Assembly (NCBI RefSeq): GCF_964340395.1
Contig: NC_135569.1
Coordinates: 1,190,501-1,220,341, forward strand
Source of the DNA: Glandiceps talaboti
Lineage: Eukaryota > Hemichordata > Enteropneusta > Spengelidae
Length of the DNA: 29,841 nt
Reading direction: 5' to 3'
The notes under the pieces were generated by a model. It was not told where the DNA came from. It ran no database searches and saw only the letters and a list, made by a program, of their open reading frames with translations. Positions 1 through 8,770 of the stretch are shown here, piece by piece. Made by a program: the position numbers and the translations under genes. Within the stretch, counting starts at the first letter, position 1. Each line of letters begins with the position of its first letter.

Positions 1-40
<40 letters not shown>
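1..40. repeat. (TC)n microsatellite at window edge
   Basis: Twenty uninterrupted TC units run from the first base, so the tract probably continues outside the window. One strand is pure pyrimidine, which allows triplex formation. No function is inferred. Confidence 0.97.
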
Positions 41-43
<3 letters not shown>

Positions 44-373
44 GTATTCGGTGATTAAATTGGATTCGAAAACGACTAAATTTGTTATCATTTTGTTTTG
101 TGGCCTTGCATTCTTTCCTTTTTTTAACTGATAATGGTGTCAAGTTTTCATGAGCATAGTACAAGTTTAAACAGTTTATTTCCAATATACAGTCTACGTT
201 AATTGTTTTCTTTTTTCAGACCACTGTACACTACAATACGGGCAATGACGTCACTGTCTCATAATACTTTAACTAGTTCTGTCATCCTGGAATTTTGTAC
301 ATGTTTGATATTTAATTTGATTTGTTGCTACTGTCAGTTATCTACATTCTAGGACGTGTTGTCTTTTCGGATA
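41..373. other. Unique AT-rich non-coding stretch
   Basis: No gene or repeat family is recognised here. The only notable item is a perfect palindromic TGACGTCA octamer at 246-253, one of six in the window. Confidence 0.6.
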
Positions 374-610
374 TGGAATAGACAACTGGTATATTGGTGT
401 TGATGTATGCATCTGATGAGTTCAGATGAAAAGCATGCTAGTAATGTATAAATGATGACTCACCAAAAATACAAACAAAACGACTGACGTGCATAAAGCC
501 GAATATAGTTTGGTATAAATTAAACATAATTTTATGTTTATAGGAATGAGTAACGACAGTGTTTTTATATTCTACGATAATGATTAGTAACACTCTCATG
601 CCTTAGACCG
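374..610 (-). mobile_element. 237-bp dispersed repeat, copy 1 (microsatellite-linked)
   Basis: The reverse complement of this block matches 15191-15427 over exactly 237 bp with no gaps and about five or six substitutions, so the copies are roughly 97-98 percent identical. Both end in TACGGTCTAAGG abutting a CATA/TATG tetranucleotide tract, and both lose similarity at TTCCA on the other side. There is no open reading frame of note, no A or B box, and no terminal inverted repeat. Internal hairpins are visible: CATCTGA with TCAGATG around TGAGT, and an 8-bp AAACATAA/TTATGTTT stem. Equal length and high identity suggest a recently copied non-autonomous element; a segmental duplication is the alternative. 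Strand is set so that the TATG tract is upstream. Confidence 0.75.
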
Positions 611-692
611 TACATACATACATACATACATACATACATACATACATACATACATACATACATACATACATACATACATACATACATACATG
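611..692. repeat. (CATA)n microsatellite attached to the 237-bp repeat
   Basis: About twenty uninterrupted CATA units follow directly after GACCGTA of the 237-bp repeat. The same tract, in the same relative position, flanks the second copy near 15190, so the microsatellite may belong to the mobile unit. Confidence 0.97.
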
Positions 693-993
693 GTTAGTTA
701 GTTCGTTAGTTAGTTATTTCATTCACTGTACTTTTTAGAAGTAGATACACAAAACCCAAGGCAATGGTACCGATAACATAAGTTTAACACACTAAAGTAA
801 AAGTCGATAAGTACAGAGGGTCAACCAAAGGCAGGTGGCACATAATTATATTACATGTAACAGTTCAGACCTGGAGTAAAAAAACACTGAAAATTTAAAC
901 ACTTCGGATTTACGACAGTGTATATGGACATTTTCATATATGGATGGGGGACAAGCTATAATAAGCAGTTTGAGATTATCTATGGTCGTAGAC
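693..993 (-). other. Probable 3' untranslated region and tail of a LINE remnant
   Basis: Read on the minus strand this stretch follows the stop of the LINE coding remnant at 994-1280. It is non-coding and ends in a degenerate run of AACT/AACC tetranucleotides (693-716 on the plus strand as GTTA units), which could be a decayed 3' tail. The assignment rests on position and the simple-repeat end, not on a recognised family 3' UTR. Confidence 0.4.
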
Positions 994-1280
994 TCATTTT
1001 AAGAATGTCTGATGGTCTGATGAGATTTTGACCATGGTAACAATATCCGTTTTACAGAAAAAGTCTTTTAATGAAACAAAGCTGACACCTGGGTTGGCTT
1101 GTCTTATATGATCTGATTGTGGGCAATTTAGTATTACATGAGCGTGCTTCACGTGGTGTAATTGGTCGAGTCCATCGGCCGGTCTCAATGGCAAGATTAT
1201 GCGAAGAGGTACGAAGTCGCGTAAAGTCAATTCGTTGATGTTCTGATAATGTAGATAAACGGTCCGTATATACATTATGA
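994..1280 (-). pseudogene. LINE reverse-transcriptase ORF, C-terminal remnant (frameshifted)
   Basis: On the minus strand one frame reads RLRTSSHNLAIETGRWTRP followed by REARSC. This is the C-terminal signature of many non-LTR retrotransposon ORF2 proteins (…LRISxHxLxIExGRY…PxExRxCxxC…). A second frame continues with HVILNCPQSDHIRQ and then SLKDFF, matching the following H-x-LL-x-C-P step, and reaches a stop at 994. The frame change falls around 1130-1145. The cysteine/histidine knuckle appears shortened there, so a deletion and frameshift have killed the ORF. The upstream part is cut off by the CATA tract at 1286. The family (CR1, L2, Jockey or RTE-like) cannot be fixed from this fragment. 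Confidence 0.7.
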
Positions 1281-1285
1281 ATCAG

Positions 1286-1510
1286 CATACATACATACAT
1301 ACATACATACATACATACATACATACATACATACATACATACATACATACATACATACATACACACACACATACATACATACATACATACATACATACAT
1401 ACATACATACATACATACATACATACATACATACATACATACATACATACATACATACGTACGTACGTACGTACGTACGTACGTACATACACACACACAT
1501 ATATATATAC
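1286..1510. repeat. Compound (CATA)n-(CA)n-(ACGT)n microsatellite
   Basis: CATA units run from 1286. A short CA stretch lies at 1361-1371, seven perfect ACGT units at 1457-1484, then CA and TA dinucleotides to 1510. The ACGT section is self-complementary at every unit and CpG-bearing. Long apparent reading frames across it encode only periodic Tyr-Val-Cys-Met or Ile-His-Thr-Tyr strings and are not genes. Confidence 0.97.
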
Positions 1511-2289
1511 AAACCTAGCTACCTACATTATATACATAATGTATATCATCTCCACAAACATGCAGGTCTGGAGGGATGTTGATGATTTATTGGCCAAAAT
1601 CTGATTACCAACGTTACATTTGAGCCTTGATACTCAGTGTAGCGTGACAAATTATTCAGAATTCTTCCATCGTTTGCTAGATAAACATCTTCATTGTATA
1701 TCTGCATAGTGGCTTTCAATATGAAAATAAGCTATCGTTAAAACTAACTTTGAGTAATTTGATCAATAAATCAGGGTAAATATGTGTCGCGGAGTATGCT
1801 CATACAAAGTTTATATATATGCGCAAAACGTCAAAAGAAAATAATAGCTGTAGCAATCAGATTAAATATTGATCGTAAAATTCATTGATTTCGACATCAA
1901 AAGATGAACAATAGTTCTTAATTTATAGATACTTTCAACACGGGAGTGTTTTTATGTAGATGATATAACCTTAGTAATGAATATATATTAGGAAGTACCT
2001 GAGTCCATTTTTCACTGCTTGACAATAGAACAAGCTTCGCCAGTTAGTGAAATGCTGTAAATATACATAATTGGTGTGTGTCGACGTAAATCAGTATTTT
2101 ACAAATGGCAAACTGTGTAGAGTAATTGGTAAGAGTCGAGGGTCTAGTTAAATGTATACATTTATCAATTTCATTGCGTTGTTATAATCGACTATGGATC
2201 GCCAAAGGAGCATCAATGTAGCTAACTAAATTGTGCTGGTAGCAGTATTTCAAGGTAGAATGCACCCTGGGGAACAATTTCCCTTAAAC
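1511..2289. other. Unique AT-rich non-coding stretch
   Basis: Stops are frequent in all frames. No RNA gene, repeat family or conserved coding segment is recognised. Confidence 0.6.
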
Positions 2290-2342
2290 ACCAAGACTCT
2301 AGAAATCTCTCCCTGAAAAACCAAGACTCTAGAAATCTCTCC
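2290..2342. repeat. 23-bp direct repeat, 30-bp period
   Basis: Two identical copies of a segment starting ACCAAGACTCTAG lie at 2290-2312 and 2320-2342, with a 7-bp spacer. Confidence 0.9.
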
Positions 2343-2395
2343 GAACAATCTAGGTTGTTTTGAAATAATAAAAGACATTTAGAGGCCCGTCGTCT

Positions 2396-2440
2396 TGTTT
2401 TCAATGATATTGTTTTCAATGATATTGTTTTCAATGATAT
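2396..2440. repeat. 15-bp minisatellite, three perfect units
   Basis: TGTTTTCAATGATAT is repeated three times without change at 2396-2410, 2411-2425 and 2426-2440, followed by a partial unit. The 30-bp-period repeat just upstream suggests a locally slippage-prone segment. The minus strand happens to stay open for about 70 codons across both, but the product is repetitive and unlike any known protein. Confidence 0.93.
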
Positions 2441-2799
2441 GTTTTCAAACGATTTATAGTGTTCCCCTCAGAATTCGGCGGCCATATTGGATTCTAAAAT
2501 GTTGACCTCTATCTTAAACATTTATTTGTGACCTCTGATTTTTATCATGATTTTAACTGAGATTAGGTCGGAGCTTTTTTGAACAAAGTAACAGCAAACG
2601 TTTTTATTTCCGAGGTGCATAGTGAAGTAAAAACATACAAGTACAAATCCTTTTATTTTAGTGTTTTATTCGTTACTGTTAAACTATTTAGTAATTATTG
2701 AGAAAAAACTATTTATGATTGTAAGTTTAAAAGGCAACGCCCTTCTTTTAATTTGTAATGTAAATATTAGAACTGTTAAACAAATTTATCAAATTTATA
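2441..2799. other. Non-coding stretch
   Basis: AT-rich sequence with no recognised gene. A short GC-richer patch (GGCGGCCATATTGGATT) lies near 2477. Confidence 0.5.
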
Positions 2800-2867
2800 G
2801 CGAGACAGGATGGAGTAATGTACTGCTTTCAACTTAAAGGCCAAGGTTTCAATCCCCGGTTCTCGCA
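2800..2867 (+). pseudogene. Degenerate tRNA-like segment (SINE head or tRNA pseudogene)
   Basis: The 68-nt segment begins GCGAGA and ends TCTCGCA, which form a six-pair acceptor stem. A B-box-like GGTTTCAATCC sits at the expected distance from the 3' end (consensus GGTTCGANTCC). The D-arm region (GGATGGAGTAATG) only loosely resembles an A box, the T stem has two mispairs, and the anticodon arm is weak. A functional tRNA is unlikely. It is more plausibly the worn head of a tRNA-derived SINE. No clear SINE body or tail follows. Confidence 0.45.
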
Positions 2868-4009
2868 TTAGTCTTATTTTATCAGTGGAAACATAAAGAT
2901 AAAAAAGGATTATTCTTTTATTCAGAACCAAACTTTTCTACATCTCTGTCAGTCAACTGTTTTTCCTGCCAAATGTTGACACTAATGGGAATGAGACATT
3001 AAAAAGTACCGCTTGCGTGTAAACATTCAAAAAGTGAAATGCTCGGAGAACATTGTTCATTAATTCGAATGCAGATCGCGTGTGTTGGCTTAGGTGATTG
3101 CGTTCAATGAACAATAATTTTCGTGGATATTGTAGAAAATATTATTAAGTTTCATGGCATGTTTTTCAGTTTTTGTTTATCACGCTATTCAGAACCTAAT
3201 AACTAAGTGGGTGAAATTAACAACGGGTACAGTATTACTTTCACGGGGTTAGTCATCAATTTGACATACTGTAACCTAATAAAGCTACTCAATGAATTTT
3301 ATAAAATGTGTCAATCATTCCTCAAACAAATGTATATGTAAATCATATAAAATACAGGGCTTGTGATTTCGAAAATTGATTCACACGAAAATCGAACAAA
3401 TATAGCAGTGTAATATATCTAGGGAATTTTTTTATCCCTTTACGTTGGAGGGCTCAACTATAGAAAATAACGAGAAATATATTTTAAAGGAGAAATTGAC
3501 GTCCATTATACATCAATATCTGGTTATCATATGATGTATTGCCTTATTTTGAGTTTATGCTAGTACGATACACATTCTTAATGGGAGTCGGACATATGGG
3601 ATAAAGTATACTGTCGATTTGTTCTGGATTCTAGCCCCTAATTCTGGTAATAATTAACTGTAGATTGCATTCTGACAAGGATCGATTTCCACTAAAGTCA
3701 TTATGAGTGAGTATCGCTTCATCACTCAAAATATGAGCTAATGACATTCACTACGTCAATAAATATCGGACCATCAAACGCATTTGACAACTGACAGTGT
3801 GCATTCAAGCGAAAAACTATACAAGCACCGCCATCTATAGTCGCAGTTCAAACACACAACGGCACATCATTTTTGAATTTGAATTCAACAATTGTAGATA
3901 CATATTGCAATATTTACAATAATTTAGAGGGATCCTTCGAGGGAAGCCTTACAGTTAAAGGGACTACCCTTTTAACTAAAGTTAATAATTAGATAACCAA
4001 GTAAACAAA
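2868..4009. other. Unique AT-rich non-coding stretch
   Basis: No coding, RNA or repeat feature is recognised over about 1.1 kb. A small hairpin (AGGGA with TCCCT around a T run) lies near 3420-3440. Confidence 0.6.
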
Positions 4010-4575
4010 TGAATGAATGAATGAATGAATGAATGAATGAATGAATGAATGAATATGAATGGATGAATGAATGAATGGATGGATGAATGAATGAATATAT
4101 GAATGAATGAATGAATGAATGAATGAATCAATGATTGAATGAATGGATGAATGAATATATGAATGAATGAATGAATGAATGAATGGATGGATGGATGAAT
4201 CAATGATTGAATGAATGGATGAATGAATATATGAATGAATGAATGAATGAATGAATCAATGATTGAATGAATGGATGAATGAATATATGAATGAATGAAT
4301 GAATGAATGAATGAATGGATGGATGGATGGATGGATGAATGAATATATGAATGAATGAATGAATGAACGAACGAACGAACGAATGAATGAATGAATGGAT
4401 GGATGAATGAATGCATGAATATGTGAATGAATGAATGAATGAATGGATGGATGGATGGATGGATGAATGAATGGGAGAATGAATGAATGAATGAATGAAT
4501 GAATGGACGAATGAATGGATGAATAAATGAATAAATAATTCAAAAAATGAATAATTAAAATGATAATAAATAAAT
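4010..4575. repeat. (GAAT/GGAT)n satellite with higher-order units
   Basis: This is a long tract of GAAT units interspersed with GGAT, GAAC and ATAT variants. A variant block starting CAATGATTGAATG recurs at 4129, 4201 and 4257 (spacings 72 and 56 bp), so longer blocks have been duplicated within the tetranucleotide array. Open frames of 120-145 codons on the minus strand encode only Phe-Ile-His-Ser periodic strings. The array decays into AATAAATAAAT near 4530-4575. Confidence 0.95.
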
Positions 4576-4647
4576 ATACACACAGTTTGAATTCAAGGGG
4601 CATACGTTGAGTTGATATGTTTTTGGGGTATAATATATGCAGCATAT
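4576..4647. repeat. Duplicated ~70-bp block, copy X
   Basis: This segment (ATACACACAGTTTGAATTC…) aligns with 5377-5445 at roughly 80 percent identity with a few small gaps. Both copies directly follow an A/T-rich tetranucleotide tract, and their starts are about 801 bp apart. Confidence 0.7.
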
Positions 4648-4743
4648 GTAAAAGGTATTCACAGTCTTCTATTTAGACTGAAGCATACTTAACAATCATT
4701 TGCAATTAACTGAACTCAAACCTGGTATTAAGATATCAAATAT

Positions 4744-4870
4744 AAACAATCCGATGACGTAATTTACTATACGCATGAAAAATGTTCATGAAATTCCTAC
4801 GATGCAATCCACTGTTCTAACAAAAGCCAGAAGACGATATTGTAATGATAGAAGGTATGCAAATATTGAG
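4744..4870. repeat. 137-bp-period direct repeat, unit A
   Basis: It shares CCGATGACGTAATTTA, GAAATTCCT, GTTCTAACA and GCCAGAAGAC, in order, with 4881-5000. The CCGATGACG landmark lies at 4751 and 4888. Identity is perhaps 75-80 percent, so the duplication is old. No family is recognised. Confidence 0.75.
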
Positions 4871-4880
4871 ATTGACCTTT

Positions 4881-5000
4881 AAACAAACCGATGACGTAAT
4901 TTATTATACGTATCAAAAAAGTTCTGGAAATTCCTGCTATGCAATCAAGTGTTCTAACAATGCCAGAAGACAATTGTAATGTCCTAGAAGGTTTGCAGCC
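4881..5000. repeat. 137-bp-period direct repeat, unit B
   Basis: This is the partner of 4744-4870. It has the same landmarks in the same order with scattered substitutions and small gaps. It ends shortly before the LINE 3' fragment. Confidence 0.75.
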
Positions 5001-5088
5001 ACATTAATATTATACTGGACTAGAATAGTTTAATTGGGATTTTATTTGCAGTAAAAAGTTTATATACTTATCTTGTGCCATTTAATGA

Positions 5089-5316
5089 TGCAGTAAAGGT
5101 AACGTATACATCCCTACAGTTAAAACTGAATATGGGAAACGGGCATTTCACTATAGTGGTGCTGTTCTATGGAACAATCTACCCCTATCCATAGAACAGC
5201 TCCGAACTCATCGATATTTAAAAGACATCTTAAGAATGTAGTCTGAAATGTGGGTGGATATCTTGTAAAACTGTGCGTCTGTATTTTTTTGTCCTGGTTT
5301 GTATATGAAAGATTAA

Positions 5317-5375
<59 letters not shown>

Positions 5376-5376
5376 A
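5089..5376 (+). mobile_element. LINE 3' end: ORF C-terminus, short 3' UTR and (AAAT)n tail
   Basis: In frame from 5089 to a TAG at 5239-5241 the sequence reads VKTEYGKRAFHYSGAVLWN, then NLPLSIEQ. This is the extreme C-terminus of CR1/L2/Jockey-type retrotransposon ORF2 proteins (…TxyGKRsFxYxGaxLWNxLP…). A TGA lies just upstream of 5089, so the copy is truncated or decayed. After the stop there is about 70 bp of 3' UTR and then roughly fifteen AAAT units (5315-5376). Such a simple-repeat tail is typical of CR1/L2-group LINEs that do not use poly(A). The orientation is plus. The fragment cannot encode an active enzyme. Confidence 0.82.
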
Positions 5377-5445
5377 ATACTCAGTTTAAATTCAAAGGGC
5401 ACATGCTGGGTTAATATGTTTCAGGGTGTAAAATTAACTGCATAT
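5377..5445. repeat. Duplicated ~70-bp block, copy Y
   Basis: It aligns with 4576-4647 (shared CAGTTT, ATTCAA, GGGCA and ATATGTTT in order). It sits between the LINE tail and the SINE. Confidence 0.7.
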
Positions 5446-5458
5446 TGCTTGGTTGTCT

Positions 5459-5700
5459 GTCGGTGGCCGAGTTGTTAAACTTGCCTCTTACTATTGTGGT
5501 TGGGGTTCGAACCTATTCAGGGTTTCTTTAAATTTACCACGCTGTAGGTAAGGAGAGTGTCGTTCAGTTTGACTCTACCAAACAACACCGGTTTTATCCG
5601 GGTACTCCGCTTTCCTCTGCACTAACACTGAACTTTCCTCCTGTTATTGAGCAATGAATGGATCAATAACAATGGTACATAAACGTACGAATCGTTACAA
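5459..5700 (+). mobile_element. tRNA-derived SINE
   Basis: The head begins GTCGGTGGCCGAGTTGTTAA, with GGTGGCCGAGTTG as an A box very like tRNA-Leu/Ser genes. GGGTTCGAACC follows as a near-consensus B box about 45 bp later, so internal RNA polymerase III promotion is plausible. The body holds CCGGGTACTCCGCTTTCCTC, a block shared by many invertebrate tRNA SINEs. The 3' part contains ATGGATCAATAACAATGGTACA. The exact 3' end and target-site duplication are not clear, so the right boundary is approximate. It probably used a LINE's machinery, but I cannot show that the neighbouring LINE is the partner. Confidence 0.75.
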
Positions 5701-6574
5701 TTGTCGTCAAAACCGACAGGTCTCGAAAAACTGTAGGCGTATGTATGCTATACAAATTTTGCTTGTGTAGATTCGACAACTGTATAATATATGTTGGGTG
5801 ACTATTTCACGAACATTCGATGCTGTGTGAAGGAATGTGCATCGCGTGAGTATTAGGACTTTAACATTCCAATTCGTTAACCAATATGTCGTCACCTTGT
5901 TATCAACAAAATCTGCGCGGTCTATTCCAACATGGGTGTTACCAATGTGATACTAAGAATTCATGTATCAACCTTCTCAATTCTTAAAATATTTGAATCT
6001 GTGACATTCCTATTAGATTTTTTTGTGTGTGAATGAGTTGCTAGCCGTTTATTCATACACATCAGTACGTGGACTGCATTGTAATCATCATCACAAGAGA
6101 AAATTTCCATCAGCTTTGCGTTCACTATAATAGTTATCAACATGGAGCACACTGAACTATGGTTACGAAATGTATTCATCTGTACAACTTTAAGTTGTTG
6201 ACGTCTTATGTACCGAGCAGAAAGTGACGTCATTTAGTACTGGCAAAGCACTTAGTAAAAGTCTATTAAGTCGTTACGTGAGTGAAAAATTGAACAACTT
6301 AGTAAATATACAATTGTATAATCGTTATCATAGTGATTTGGGTCTTTTAAGCGGGTACGTACGTATGTATCATCAGCACTTTGTGTGTATGTCCACAGCT
6401 TCTATTGTATTCATCAAGTTATAGTGAATGTCTTCGTAATTGGATTTGTTCCAAATTTAATTTACACGTGTATTACATTCTTCATTAGCGATTCTATTGT
6501 TTTTCTAGCACATATATTGTTAATTTCACCGCTTAATTGATATAGATTTGTTGTCTACAGATGAACGTATGTCA
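5701..6574. other. Unique non-coding stretch
   Basis: Several short open frames here resemble nothing known and have no conserved motif. A palindromic TGACGTCA lies at 6225-6232. Confidence 0.55.
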
Positions 6575-6606
6575 AATTGATTAACTAATTAACTAATTAA
6601 CTAATT
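6575..6606. repeat. (TTAACTAA)n short tandem repeat
   Basis: About four TTAACTAA units in a row, followed by unique sequence. Confidence 0.85.
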
Positions 6607-6654
6607 ACCATATCAATGTACAAAGAGTAGGACTACTAATAATTTATATAAAGT

Positions 6655-6735
6655 AGTAAAAGTGGAGAGGGTGAGAAAAGGAGATAGCGAACTATTGGGA
6701 GAGGGGCTAGGAAGTGAGATAGTATGCAGGGAAAG
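6655..6735. other. Purine-rich tract
   Basis: About 80 bases on the plus strand are mostly A and G (for example GTGGAGAGGGTGAGAAAAGG). Mirror symmetry is imperfect, so a triplex is possible but not shown. Confidence 0.5.
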
Positions 6736-6805
6736 TTTGCGATATAATGCTTTGTTAACGTCTCACGTATAAGCTTAGATAGTTCGTTACTCGTTCAATC
6801 ACAAG

Positions 6806-6866
6806 CCATATTAGGCCCTCCGGTCAAGCTATTACTTCCATATAATGGAATGGCCCAAAGGAGGGT
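6806..6866. promoter_or_regulatory. CArG-box match within a nested hairpin
   Basis: CCATATTAGG at 6806-6815 is an exact match to the serum-response-factor CArG consensus CC(A/T)6GG. About 25 bp on, TTCCATATAATGGAA forms a 6-bp-arm inverted repeat. The outer GGCCCTCC and GGAGGGTC can also pair, giving a nested hairpin. Single-site matches arise by chance, and there is no adjacent gene to regulate. Confidence 0.25.
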
Positions 6867-6940
6867 CATCAAATCGTAACCTTCAATTTGTATATATATG
6901 CACTATTAATAAAAGAGGTTCAAATAGATCTACGGCTGCT

Positions 6941-7384
6941 TAGGGACCATCGCATAATGTCATACAAGCTCATCAATAAACGAACTTCGTTCGCTCGTCG
7001 TGGGGGGGGGGGGGGGAGTCTGACGTCAATGCGTTTGCTGAACTTCATTTTCGCACTTTTAACCAAATTTCGGAAACTTTCACGCCTTCAATGATAACAG
7101 CTTCTGTATTTATTACCGAGATGTTGATGAGGTGATAAAATTTACTTCTAAATTAAATGTGAGATACAGTGCTAAATTTCCATAGTATTTTGATGTATTT
7201 CTCAGTAAACAGGTTCATAAGGTTGGAACTTCATGTTTACCATCGTGCTTTTACATTGCACCGATCGTAGTGATATGACCACGATAGTTTTTGGTCTGGT
7301 TTACATATATAAACGTGTGGATATCACAATTGTGAACGCTCGTTTAGGGGTAGGGGTTGTGCGAAATTGTGCGATGGTCCCTTA
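6941..7384. mobile_element. MITE-like element with TA-flanked terminal inverted repeats and internal poly-G
   Basis: The left end reads TTAGGGACCATCGCATAAT from 6940. The reverse complement of the right end reads TAAGGGACCATCGCACAAT, ending at 7384. The inverted ends match over about 25 bp with four or so differences, and both are bordered by TA, as expected of Tc1/mariner-type insertions. The interior has a 15-G run at 7002-7016 and a TGACGTCA at 7021-7028. There is no transposase ORF; the 103-codon frame at 7233-7544 overruns the right end and has no recognisable motif. A non-autonomous element is the best reading, but only the ends support it. Confidence 0.5.
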
Positions 7385-8015
7385 CGATCATCTTGTGCAG
7401 AGAAGTGTTACATCAACAGTTACTATTACGAAATACCGTAGTTTGATATTATTGGAACGAATTCTGGTGAATCTAAAGAAATCTCCACAATGCCCTGGGG
7501 GAATTGTAACATTCTTGGCAGTGCTGTTCTTTTTCATTCAATAAAGTAATCTGTTCGTTCACGCTTGTGAAAAGACGCCGATGTTTATCTATTCCTTCAG
7601 ACGACTCTAAAAGGTTTTGACCTCCCGGCTGTGCCATGATAAAAACTATCCGCTAGCTGACATAGCCAAAGTAGATTTATGAAGTTATTGTTATTTGTTT
7701 TCGAAAGGTTACATGCACACCTATACAGAAAAATAGGCACATTATATTTATATCACAATTCGCGCAATTCACATGAACAATGTATTGAAATGCAATTTAG
7801 GAAAATTGTCCCTTTTAGAGTGACACCTACGTTTTCGCTGAACTCATGTTCTTTGTGTGAGAGTAATCGATCAGCGACTTGAAGCTGATGGGGAGATTTT
7901 GTGAATTCTTTCTGATGTTCACACTTCATTGAGGCTTTTGAGACAACTAGTGGATTTATAGATGCCAAACTGAAGACTCTATGGCTGCTTCAGCCAATAG
8001 CTGCCTCACACAAGT

Positions 8016-8019
<4 letters not shown>
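7385..8019. other. Unique non-coding stretch
   Basis: No recognised gene or repeat. Short open frames on both strands show no known domain. Confidence 0.55.
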
Positions 8020-8097
<78 letters not shown>

Positions 8098-8100
8098 GGC

Positions 8101-8183
<83 letters not shown>

Positions 8184-8212
8184 AAGACAGAAAGACAGAC
8201 ACACACACACAT
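8020..8212. repeat. (GACA)n microsatellite
   Basis: More than forty GACA units with a three-unit GACG variant near 8046, a GGCA variant near 8098, and a (CA)n end at 8199-8211. Open frames across it (Asp-Arg-Gln-Thr or Ser-Val-Cys-Leu strings) are artefacts of the period. Confidence 0.97.
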
Positions 8213-8691
8213 TTTACAATGTTTAGTTTAACAAAATTCTTGTTTTTCTGTAACTTTTTGACAAATGTCAACTTTGTTTTAGACTGGAATTTTAGAAATA
8301 ATACTCATTTGGGAATTTGGTGCTAGAATTGCTACTTTCCCGCACCACGATTATTTGACAGAAATTCTTATTTTTAAATAAATGTTTGACACATTATCTC
8401 ATCAAGGAAATCGTCGTACACAGTAGATACATACACAGCCCCGATCACGTGATATTCAAATCGGTTTGATGGTATTCTTGTAACCATTGCTAACATCTGA
8501 ACCCGATATGAAACTATCCCACAGACTGGCTTAGGAAATGGAAAGGAGAGGGGGTATGCATGGTTAGTCTTTCGACACTCCTCAAAAGTGGTAATTAACT
8601 TGTATATGCTTTGACATTGCAAGTGAGCTCACGTGATTCATGACCACTACGCATATGTAACCACAACGTGACCAATGTTGTTGTTTCATCG
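8213..8691. other. Unique non-coding stretch
   Basis: AT-rich; no supported feature. Confidence 0.55.
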
Positions 8692-8736
<45 letters not shown>

Positions 8737-8770
8737 ACTTGATTGATTGATTACTTGATTGATTGATTGG
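8692..8770. repeat. (GATT)n microsatellite
   Basis: About nineteen GATT units with two TACTTGATT interruptions near 8737 and 8753, which themselves look duplicated. Confidence 0.97.

Noticed and set aside
405-440. Hammerhead ribozyme in the 237-bp repeat (CTGATGAG followed by GAAA)
   Set aside because: The eight bases between the two boxes cannot form stem II, and no third stem or cleavage-site context is present. The segment is better explained as the CATCTGA/TCAGATG hairpin.
1052-1582. Long open frames with Tyr-Val-Cys-Met or Ile-His-Thr-Tyr repeats
   Set aside because: They are translations of the CATA microsatellite. A 4-bp period stays open in all frames that lack stops, and there is no non-repeat coding support. 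The tail of one frame does cover the LINE remnant, which is annotated separately.
2800-2867. Functional tRNA gene
   Set aside because: The acceptor stem and B box fit, but the T stem is mispaired and the D and anticodon arms are poor. Kept only as a degenerate tRNA-like segment.
3982-4645. Minus-strand frames of 127-144 codons rich in Ser-Phe-Ile-His
   Set aside because: Periodic translation of the GAAT satellite.
7233-7544. 103-codon open frame
   Set aside because: It starts inside and overruns the putative MITE, has no recognisable domain and carries no conserved motif.
7956-8271. Frames with Asp-Arg-Gln-Thr or Leu-Ser-Val-Cys repeats
   Set aside because: Periodic translation of the GACA tract. 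The same applies to the TGTC tract at 12113-12220.
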